Source: an uncultured Chlorobiaceae bacterium
GTDB lineage: Bacteria > Bacteroidota > Chlorobiia > Chlorobiales > Chlorobiaceae
Assembly: GCA_903939765.1 (NCBI GenBank)
Contig: CAJAIK010000029.1
Span: 1-49,805 of the forward strand
DNA: 49,805 bases
Reading direction: 5' to 3'
Program-made: the position numbers and the translations under genes
In this document: piece after piece, positions 19,346-26,226 of the stretch
How positions within the stretch are numbered: position 1 is the first letter of the stretch
Layout: each line of letters starts with the position of its first letter
Notes under the pieces: generated by a model
What the model saw: the letters and a program-made list of their open reading frames with translations, nothing else
Database searches by the model: none
What the model was told of the DNA's origin: nothing

Positions 19346-19381
19346 GGGCGGGGTTCTCCCGCCCTTGCCATCATCTTTTTT
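19346..19381 (+). terminator. Terminator of sppA (GC-rich hairpin plus T run)
   Basis: GGGCGGG (19346-19352) pairs with CCCGCCC (19358-19364) over a 5-nt loop, 31 nt after the sppA stop. A T run lies at 19376-19381. The stem core is shared with the palindrome at 19392. Confidence 0.6.
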
Positions 19382-19391
19382 GCACAATGCT

Positions 19392-19410
19392 GGGCGGGGT
19401 CACCCCGCCC
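19392..19410. repeat. REP-like GC palindrome
   Basis: GGGCGGGGT (19392-19400) and ACCCCGCCC (19402-19410) are perfectly complementary around one central base. Together with the similar hairpin 40 bp upstream this makes two related GC-rich palindromes in an intergenic space, the usual setting of dispersed extragenic palindromes. Only these two copies are seen in the window. Confidence 0.55.
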
Positions 19411-19504
19411 CTACGGTGATTGTTGCTGAAAAAACACTCAATTCCATCAGGGAGTCGTTCATTCCATCCAACATCCAATGAAAACATCCCCGCCCGGGAC
19501 CAGA

Positions 19505-20842
19505 TCAGAATTTATAGGTCACCGAACTCTGTGCGCGCACGGCATCGCTGCCGGCAGCATTTTTGTAGTCAGTCTTCCAATCCGAGAGCTGAAAGCCGAG
19601 AATGAAGTTCGGTGTAATCCTGGTGACGACATTGGCAAAGATGGTCTGGTTCCGTGAGCGTACACTGGCTGCCAGATCATTATCATTCGGATCATCAATA
19701 CCTGCACCAAAACTGAACGATGTTACCGGGTTGAGGGTGTACTTGAGCGCTCCCCATCCACCTTGAGCACGGATCTCCCTTGGGTCAGTTGCTACTGCAC
19801 TGTTGACTCCCTGCCCGATTCCACCAAGGTAGTCATCGAGATTGGAACCGGTAAAGTACTCACCTGCAAAGAGGACTTTTTCGCTGAGCGGCATTGAGAG
19901 TTCAAGGTTGCATGACCATGAGTCAAGCGTTTTGTAATTGCCAGTGCTATTGGTGTCCCACTCCTCCTGACCGTAATGGCCAGAAAGGGCAATGGTTGCC
20001 GGCTGGTTACTGACGATAAGCGGCTTTGAAAAGGCGACACGCCCCTGGATGGAAGGGATAGCGGCATCTTTGCCGGTGTCATTTTGAAGAGAACCGTTTT
20101 TCTCACCGATTGTTCTTGATGCGGCAACGGCCAATTCAAGGCGACCGTTGTTGCCGGTAGCAAATCCCTTGGTGAATCGTATCTGCGGGTGGCGTGCACC
20201 GATATTGCCGGCATCCCACATAAGGGCCGGGTCATCCACAAAGGGAATCAGCGAAGAGACCAGATCCCAGGTCTGACCGGCCAGCATGCTGAAGTCAGAG
20301 GCCGGCCAGTATGCTTTGACGTAGCCATGACGCAGGCGCGGGGTCTGGTTGTTTTCGGTTGAGACGCTGGTGAGAAAATCGAACTCAATGTTGCCGGTCA
20401 ATTTCATCCTCTCCGTATCAGGGCCGCTGATGTTCATCCCGATCCTTGTGGCACCTGCTGTGAGATTCCATTCTGAGTCATTTCGGCCGTTTTCAGGCAG
20501 AGCCCATAAAGCAATATTGCCCGGAGAAATTGGATTGGTATCGTACGATGCGTCAAAACGGGCAAAGCCGTAAAGCTGTACTTTTGCCCCTGACGTTGTT
20601 GAGAGCGTTACCGGGTTTGGGCTGTCGGTTTTTGATCCCGTTGCTGTTTGTGTCGTGCTGTTGGTCACTCCAGTGGTCGCAGGTCTGGTTTGTACCAGTG
20701 CTTTCAGCTCGGCAAGCTCCTGCTCAAGACGGCTGATGCGGGTTTCAACGGTTTCAGTCGTTTCGGCGGCAAAAGAGGGCGCAGCAGTGCAGAGCGAGCT
20801 GGCAAGCAGCAGGGTGTAACGGAATTTTCCCCTTGCATTCAT
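19505..20842 (-). CDS. Outer-membrane porin, DcaP-like
   Basis: About 445 residues from the ATG at 20842, which has GGAG nine bases upstream and gives a clean signal peptide (FRYTLLLASSLCTAAPSFA, cut before AETTE). A short coiled coil follows (VETRISRLEQELAELKALVQ), a linker rich in Thr and Ser, then a beta-barrel of about 370 residues with alternating aromatic and polar strands, ending in VTYKF; a C-terminal Phe is the usual BAM signal. Coiled coil plus barrel is the layout of DcaP-like trimeric porins. Substrate unknown. The longer frame upstream of 20842 would hide the signal peptide. It lies downstream of comM on the same strand. Confidence 0.82.
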   Translation of the reverse strand: MNARGKFRYTLLLASSLCTAAPSFAAETTETVETRISRLEQELAELKALVQTRPATTGVTNSTTQTATGSKTDSPNPVTLSTTSGAKVQLYGFARFDASYDTNPISPGNIALWALPENGRNDSEWNLTAGATRIGMNISGPDTERMKLTGNIEFDFLTSVSTENNQTPRLRHGYVKAYWPASDFSMLAGQTWDLVSSLIPFVDDPALMWDAGNIGARHPQIRFTKGFATGNNGRLELAVAASRTIGEKNGSLQNDTGKDAAIPSIQGRVAFSKPLIVSNQPATIALSGHYGQEEWDTNSTGNYKTLDSWSCNLELSMPLSEKVLFAGEYFTGSNLDDYLGGIGQGVNSAVATDPREIRAQGGWGALKYTLNPVTSFSFGAGIDDPNDNDLAASVRSRNQTIFANVVTRITPNFILGFQLSDWKTDYKNAAGSDAVRAQSSVTYKF

Positions 20843-20953
20843 GGATGTTCTCCGTGGGATGGTTTGGTTAAGAAATCTGACTGGATGTACAATTAAAGCG
20901 GAAATATAGGCAGTCAACAGCCAATTTCTCTGCCCTTTTTGCTGAGCCTTCGA

Positions 20954-22510
20954 TCAGAAACTCCAGAAGTCGCGATCGAGGTTGCGGTACTGGATGCCCT
21001 GGATGAGATGCTTCATGGCAATGTGCTCACAGCCGTCAAGGTCAGCGATGGTGCGGCTCACTTTGAGTATCCGGTCGTGTGCCCTTGCTGAAAGGTTCAT
21101 GCGGTTCATCGCATCCATCAGCTTTTGCGCGCTCTCACGGTCGAGCTGGCAGTACGATTTGATCTGGCGGGAGCTCATCTGGGCATTGGTATAGATCTTG
21201 GGCGATGTTGTGGTGGCAAACCGCTCCTGCTGGATTTTTCGGGCAGCAATCACCCGCTGGCGGATGGTCAGAGAGTTTTCGGCGCTTGATGCGGCAAAAA
21301 GGTCGCTGTTTTCAACTTTCGGTACGTCGATGTGTATATCAATGCGGTCAAGCAGCGGCCCGGAAATTTTTGAAAGATAGCGCTGAATCTGCTGGGGCGG
21401 GGCCGTCAGATTGCCATCAGAGTCTTTCAGGGCCCCCGCAGGGCTCGGATTCATGGCGGCAATAAGCATGAATCCTGCCGGATACCGGGTGGTAACGGAG
21501 ATCCTCGACACCGTCACCTCCCGCTCCTCAAGGGGCTGGCGGAGCACTTCAAGGGCGTTGCGGCTGAATTCGGGCAGCTCGTCCAGAAAGAGGATGCCGT
21601 TATGGGCAAGGCTCACCTCTCCCGGTTTAGCCGTTGAACCGCCGCCGATCAGCGCGATATTACTTGTGGTGTGATGCGGGCTGCGAAAGGGGCGCACCAC
21701 CATGAGTGGCCGCTCTTTGTCAAGCAGGCTGGCCACAGAGTAGATTTTTGTGGTTTCCAGCGCCTCTTCGAAGCCGAGGGGAGGAAGAATTCCCGGCAAC
21801 CCCTTTGCCAGCATGGTCTTGCCGCTGCCGGGCGGACCAATCATGATGACGTTATGCCCGCCTGCAGCCGCAATTTCAAGCGCTTTTTTTGCGGCACCCT
21901 GCCCCTTGATATCGGCAAAATCAACCAGATACTCCTGCTCGCCCTCAAAAAGCTCCGCAATATTGACCGTCACCGGGGTGAAGACTCTCTCTTTATTCAA
22001 AAGGGCAACCGTCTCGTTCAAGCTTTCAACCCCGTAAACCTCAATGGCCGATTTTGCGGCCGAGACCGCCACCGCCGCCTCCGCCGCATTTTCAAGCGGC
22101 ACTATCAGCCGCCTTATTCCCTCTTTTCCTGCCATGATGGCCACAGGGAGTGCGCCGTTGATTCTCCTGAGGGAGCCATCAAGCGCAAGCTCTCCCATAA
22201 TGAGTGTCTCCTCGAACCGGTTGCCAATCAGCGCAAGCGAACCAAGAAGTCCGATGGCAACGGGGAGGTCAAATGCCGTCCCCACCTTTTTGATATCGGC
22301 TGGCGCCAGATTGACCGTGATTTTTTTTGGTGGAATGGTAAAGCCCGAATTCCGGATTGCCGTAAGAATCCTCTCCCGGCTCTCCCTGACCGCATTATCC
22401 GGCAATCCCACAACCGTAAACGAGGGTATCCCGCCAGCCACATTGGCTTCAACCGTAACCTTCATGGCATCAATGCCAATCAGCGCAGCAGCATTCAGTG
22501 TCGAAAGCAT
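20954..22510 (-). CDS. comM: ComM/YifB family Mg-chelatase-like AAA+ ATPase
   Basis: 518 residues with the standard three parts: an N-terminal Lon-protease-like fold (1 to about 170, starting MLSTLNAAALIGIDAMKV and containing GLPDNAVRESRERI), a central AAA+ domain (Walker A GPPGSGKTMLAKGLPGILPP, Walker B NGILFLDELPEF) and the C-terminal Mg_chelatase_C domain (LSARAHDRILKVSRTIADLDG). ComM is a hexameric helicase that promotes branch migration during natural transformation; many non-competent bacteria keep it too. Despite the old name it is not part of bacteriochlorophyll Mg-chelatase. It lies upstream of the porin gene on the minus strand and is divergent from the restriction operon. Confidence 0.93.
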   Translation of the reverse strand: MLSTLNAAALIGIDAMKVTVEANVAGGIPSFTVVGLPDNAVRESRERILTAIRNSGFTIPPKKITVNLAPADIKKVGTAFDLPVAIGLLGSLALIGNRFEETLIMGELALDGSLRRINGALPVAIMAGKEGIRRLIVPLENAAEAAVAVSAAKSAIEVYGVESLNETVALLNKERVFTPVTVNIAELFEGEQEYLVDFADIKGQGAAKKALEIAAAGGHNVIMIGPPGSGKTMLAKGLPGILPPLGFEEALETTKIYSVASLLDKERPLMVVRPFRSPHHTTSNIALIGGGSTAKPGEVSLAHNGILFLDELPEFSRNALEVLRQPLEEREVTVSRISVTTRYPAGFMLIAAMNPSPAGALKDSDGNLTAPPQQIQRYLSKISGPLLDRIDIHIDVPKVENSDLFAASSAENSLTIRQRVIAARKIQQERFATTTSPKIYTNAQMSSRQIKSYCQLDRESAQKLMDAMNRMNLSARAHDRILKVSRTIADLDGCEHIAMKHLIQGIQYRNLDRDFWSF

Positions 22511-22780
22511 GGCGGAAAGGGTGATATAATTCCTGTATTTATACGTAAGGTAGGCAAATATTTGAAAGTTCCAGCATCAGCGAGTTCATGGCGGATCTGA
22601 CCATTCGTTATCAATCCTTGATCGAGCGTTATTTGCGGCAGCGTTCCAATCATCAGGCATGATGAAAGCTTTAGTAAATGCATTTGTGGTAAATCGAAAG
22701 GAAAGATTATACTTATTGAGGGCGTTGTGGAATTATCGGGATGGAAGAGGCCCTCTGCAATTGTTCTGCTGGAAACATTA
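22511..22780. other. Spacer between comM and the restriction operon, with a short coding fragment
   Basis: A frame at 22588-22662 encodes 24 residues (MADLTIRYQSLIERYLRQRS...), extended by an open stretch upstream to about 22549. It reads like the tail of a longer protein, but I cannot name a family. It may be a relic of the insertion that brought in the restriction genes. The operon promoter should lie between here and 22781. Confidence 0.35.
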
Positions 22781-24088
22781 ATGCAACAGGTCACATTGAA
22801 AACACACCATAAAATTGTTCGCGGCGATAGCCGAGAGATGAACCTTCTGCCCGGCAGGTCAGTGCATCTTGTTGTTACCTCACCACCTTACTGGCAGCTT
22901 AAGGACTACGGGACAGAGAACCAGATTGGTTTTCACGAGAGTTACGAGAGTTACATCAACAACCTGAACCTTGTTTGGAAGGAATGTGAAAGGGTTTTGC
23001 ATCCCGGCTGCCGTCTCTGCATCAATATCGGCGATCAGTTTGCCCGTTCGGTCTACTATGGCCGCTACAAGGTTATTCCCATTCGGACGGAGATTATCAA
23101 GTTCTGCGAGACCATTGGCTGCGACTATATGGGCGCGGTGATCTGGCAGAAGGTCACCACAACCAACACCACTGGCGGCGCCTCAATCATGGGGAGCTTT
23201 CCCTATCCCCGGAATGGCATTCTCAAGATTGATTACGAGTTCATTCTCATTTTCAAAAAGCAGGGCGATGCTCCAAAGCCAACCAAAGAGCAGAAAGAGC
23301 GTTCAGCCATGACCACCGAAGAGTGGAACACCTACTTTTCAGGCCACTGGAACTTTGCCGGAGCAAAACAGGAGGGGCATCTTGCCATGTTCCCCGAAGA
23401 GCTTCCGCATCGGCTCATTAAAATGTTTGCCTTCAGGGGCGATACCGTGCTTGATCCCTTCATGGGCAGCGGGACAACCTCACTTGCCGCAAAGAATCTC
23501 GGACGAAATTCGGTCGGGTACGAAATCAATCCGGAGTTTATCGAGATTGCCAAACAGAAGTTGAACACCAAGCAGCCCGATTTTATGGGCACGGAATACG
23601 AGTTTTTACACGACACGGTCAAGAGTGATTTTTCAGCAGCTATTGAGCATTTGCCCTACCAGTTCAGAGATCCCCATAAGCTCGATAAAAAAACTGATCC
23701 CCGAAAACTTACCTTTGGCTCCAGGATTGAGAAGGAGAGCCCGGCAGAGCGCGAAGAGTTCTTCACGGTCAAAGAGATACTCAGCCCCGAAAAAGTGAGG
23801 TTATCCAACGGGTTGACGGTAAAACTGATCGGCATCAAGAGCGAACCCTTCACGCACGACAAAGCTGTTGGCTATCTGACCGAAAAAATCAAGGGGAAGC
23901 GTATATTCCTGAAGTATGATAAGTTGAAGTATGATAATGAAAACGTCCTGCTCTGCTACCTCTATCTTGAGAACAAAACCTTTGTCAATGCGCATTTGAT
24001 CAAAAGCGGGCTGGTCGGGATTGACCGCAGCTATGAGTACAAGCAAAAAGTGAAGTTTCTAAACCTGTCCGAACAAGTCAATGGCTAA
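22781..24088 (+). CDS. DNA methyltransferase (beta class, SPPY) with C-terminal SNase-like domain
   Basis: 435 residues from the ATG at 22781, preceded by GGAAA; a GTG at 22727 would add 18 residues. Residues 1 to about 265 are an amino-methyltransferase with catalytic motif TSPPYW (33-38) ahead of the SAM motif DPFMGSGTT (225-233), the beta-class order. SPPY usually means N4-cytosine methylation. It should protect host DNA from the endonuclease encoded next. Residues about 327-430 resemble a staphylococcal-nuclease fold: TVKLIGIKSEPF, an Ala-x-x-x-Leu helix, GKRIFLKYDK, LLCYLYLENKTFVNAHLIKSGL. Positions matching the nuclease R35, D40, E43 and R87 are Lys, Lys, Pro and Val, so it is probably non-catalytic and may bind DNA. 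The stop overlaps the next ATG by 8 bp. Confidence 0.88.
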   Translation: MQQVTLKTHHKIVRGDSREMNLLPGRSVHLVVTSPPYWQLKDYGTENQIGFHESYESYINNLNLVWKECERVLHPGCRLCINIGDQFARSVYYGRYKVIPIRTEIIKFCETIGCDYMGAVIWQKVTTTNTTGGASIMGSFPYPRNGILKIDYEFILIFKKQGDAPKPTKEQKERSAMTTEEWNTYFSGHWNFAGAKQEGHLAMFPEELPHRLIKMFAFRGDTVLDPFMGSGTTSLAAKNLGRNSVGYEINPEFIEIAKQKLNTKQPDFMGTEYEFLHDTVKSDFSAAIEHLPYQFRDPHKLDKKTDPRKLTFGSRIEKESPAEREEFFTVKEILSPEKVRLSNGLTVKLIGIKSEPFTHDKAVGYLTEKIKGKRIFLKYDKLKYDNENVLLCYLYLENKTFVNAHLIKSGLVGIDRSYEYKQKVKFLNLSEQVNG

Positions 24089-24734
24089 AGAGTGGATTTT
24101 GAACAGCGTGATGAATCGCTTTCAGCTCAATTTCAAGAGAAACGTTGGAGCAACCTCTGAGTCTATCAGGAAGTGTGCTCCAAAAACCGTTGACGAGTGG
24201 CGCGACTATTACTTTTTGAATGTCAAGCCCGAAGAGCATATCACGGAGTTGGGGAGAAAGCTCTATGTCAAAATAACAGAGGTTATTGAAGCTGAAGTTG
24301 CTTCGGTTACGGAAGAGGATTGCATTGCATACATGATTCAGCTTGTCATTGACCGCACCTTTGACGGCTATATGACTGAAATCAAAACGGTTTATGGTCA
24401 GTTGCAGCGTCTTCTTGATGTAGCCATTGAACCGGCACCTGATGAGTGGGATCGGTTGTTCAATGTCGATTTTTTTATCAAAGTGGGTGAGAAATTTGTT
24501 GGTCTCCAGATCAAGCCGATCACGTTTGGAGGTGGAACGGTACAGCTTCCTGAAATTTTCAAGGAGAAATCCATACAGGAAAAAACGCACAGACAGTTTA
24601 CCGAGAAATTTGGTGGCAAGGTCTTTTACATTTACTCTTACAAAAGTGGGGAGAAAAAGGAGATTTATAACAAGGATGTTGTTGATGAGATCAAAGCGGA
24701 ATTAGTCCGGATTAATCACGATGGATTCGCATGA
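24081..24734 (+). CDS. MjaI-family type II restriction endonuclease
   Basis: 217 residues. The start MAKEWILNSVMNRFQLNFKRNVGA, the segment LGRKLYVKITEVIEAEVASVTEEDC and DRLFNVDFFIKVGEKFVGLQIKP are what I remember of the RE_MjaI family, whose founding member cuts CTAG in Methanocaldococcus. The catalytic core is probably the D-x(n)-QxK-like strand pair NVDFFI...FVGLQIKP (about residues 130-148), with Gln in place of the usual Glu. Specificity for CTAG is inferred from family and partner methyltransferase, not shown here. It overlaps the methyltransferase by 8 bp and the ATPase gene by 4 bp, so all three are probably one translationally coupled operon. If the family call is wrong it is still almost certainly the nuclease partner of this methyltransferase. 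Confidence 0.85.
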   Translation: MAKEWILNSVMNRFQLNFKRNVGATSESIRKCAPKTVDEWRDYYFLNVKPEEHITELGRKLYVKITEVIEAEVASVTEEDCIAYMIQLVIDRTFDGYMTEIKTVYGQLQRLLDVAIEPAPDEWDRLFNVDFFIKVGEKFVGLQIKPITFGGGTVQLPEIFKEKSIQEKTHRQFTEKFGGKVFYIYSYKSGEKKEIYNKDVVDEIKAELVRINHDGFA

Positions 24735-26134
24735 TCAAGGCAATAGAAATAGCATCCTATGGATCAATAAAGGGTACTATTAGAGTTCCACTTGGGAATG
24801 TAACTCTATTACAAGGCCCTAATGCAACAGGCAAGACTGTTATCTGCCGTGCGATTGCGACGGCGTTAACCACTGATGGTGTGTTTTCAGTGCAGTCGTG
24901 TGGGCAAGTTGCATCAAAAGTTGCCATAGAATTTGTACACCAAACGCTTGGTGTTATTAAATTAGAACGAGAATTTCGATTGACGCAGAATAATCCTGAG
25001 AGTGAAATCTTATTTGCTCAAAATGAAATTAGGGTCAATGGAACTACGCGTCCTGATTTAAGTATTCTTTCGGGATTGGTGAATGTTGTCTTCCTCTCAA
25101 GTCACGGTGATCCTTATTCAACGTCCTCAGGTGATCTTCGTGAAGAAAGATTCTTTCAGATTGCAGCAAGGTTTCTTGGTTATTTTGATGAAAGTTCAGA
25201 TGCGGCAAAAAATGCTGTTATTGGGATACTTACAAGGATAAATTATAGACAAGACAGAGCATTCCGAAAGATTGAGATAAGAGATAAAAGACTATACTTT
25301 CAACATTGGGACAAAGATGCGCTTTTTCAATATGAGAGTTCTGGTTCGGGAGATAAAGCTCTCCTTCTGTCAGATTATTTTATGGAAGCAGCAACTTTTG
25401 TAGGGCAATATCGTCATGTTCTCTTGATTTTGGATGATTTCCCGACTCTGCTCGTGTCTGAAAGATTTTTCGAACGCTACCGTCAGTTGTCTTCGCCAAA
25501 TGTCCAAGTAATTTTTACGACCGTTCGTGATGGATTAGATGAGATGCTAGGGGTTGATCAAATTATTGAATTAGATAGTGGATCTAACGGTATCAGTATT
25601 AGAAATATCCGGTCTATTAATTGCCCAATATTAACAACCATTGAACGAAAAATTGAATCCTATAAGTCCGGATCTGAGAATGATTTTTTAGAAGAATTTG
25701 TCTTGCCAGCCCTTCGTACTCTTGGTTTTTTGCAGGTTAGGCGAGTGCCTTATCATGGTGTTGGTGAGCTTGGTTTTGATATTCCATTATTCCATAAGCA
25801 GATTTTTGCGGGGAGATTAGCCTATTTTGGTGCACAGGTAAAAACTGGTAATGTGGGCTCCAAAAGTAGTGGAGTTGGAACAATCACGGAACTTATTGAT
25901 CAATTAAAAAAGATGCTAACAGTTCGTGCGATTGATCCGGCTACTCAGCTCAGGACTTCAGTTGATTATGCCTTGGCAATCATCTCTGGCAGCCTTTCTT
26001 CAGATGCGCAGCGTCTTTTTGATGATGCGTTTGAGGGTGACAGGAGAGTCGTTCTATGGGATACTCATCGTTTTGCAAGTGTTCTTTATGACGAGGGTGT
26101 TTGGCCAGCGATACTTGCGCCATTAAAGAGGTAA
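24731..26134 (+). CDS. ATPase fused to PD-(D/E)XK-like nuclease domain; third gene of the restriction operon
   Basis: 467 residues. Residues 1 to about 285 are a compact ABC/RecF-like ATPase: Walker A GPNATGKT (29-36), signature-like SSGSGDKA (203-210), Walker B VLLILDDFP (230-238, with Asp at the usual catalytic Glu) and a late FTTVRDG switch region. There is no long coiled-coil insertion as in SMC or Rad50. Residues about 315-455 look like a restriction-endonuclease fold: FLEEFVLPALRTLGF helix, GELGFD (D350), then YFGAQVKTG (Q369-x-K371), close to the Mrr-type QxK variant. The gene overlaps the MjaI-like gene by 4 bp and is visibly more AT-rich than its neighbours. I know no named family with this exact pairing; a DNA-sensing or accessory restriction role is inferred from context only. 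Confidence 0.75.
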   Translation: MIKAIEIASYGSIKGTIRVPLGNVTLLQGPNATGKTVICRAIATALTTDGVFSVQSCGQVASKVAIEFVHQTLGVIKLEREFRLTQNNPESEILFAQNEIRVNGTTRPDLSILSGLVNVVFLSSHGDPYSTSSGDLREERFFQIAARFLGYFDESSDAAKNAVIGILTRINYRQDRAFRKIEIRDKRLYFQHWDKDALFQYESSGSGDKALLLSDYFMEAATFVGQYRHVLLILDDFPTLLVSERFFERYRQLSSPNVQVIFTTVRDGLDEMLGVDQIIELDSGSNGISIRNIRSINCPILTTIERKIESYKSGSENDFLEEFVLPALRTLGFLQVRRVPYHGVGELGFDIPLFHKQIFAGRLAYFGAQVKTGNVGSKSSGVGTITELIDQLKKMLTVRAIDPATQLRTSVDYALAIISGSLSSDAQRLFDDAFEGDRRVVLWDTHRFASVLYDEGVWPAILAPLKR

Positions 26135-26226
26135 TCAAGGAGCTGAAAAAAGGATAGCGCCAGCCCGGCCGAAAAAGAGAATAATCTGCCTGGCTGGAGC
26201 TCGGCGCTCGCGGGAGAACCCAGTCG

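Noticed and set aside
20954-22510. Mg-chelatase subunit of bacteriochlorophyll synthesis
   Set aside because: The protein has the N-terminal Lon-like domain and ComM-type layout, which separates ComM/YifB from BchI.
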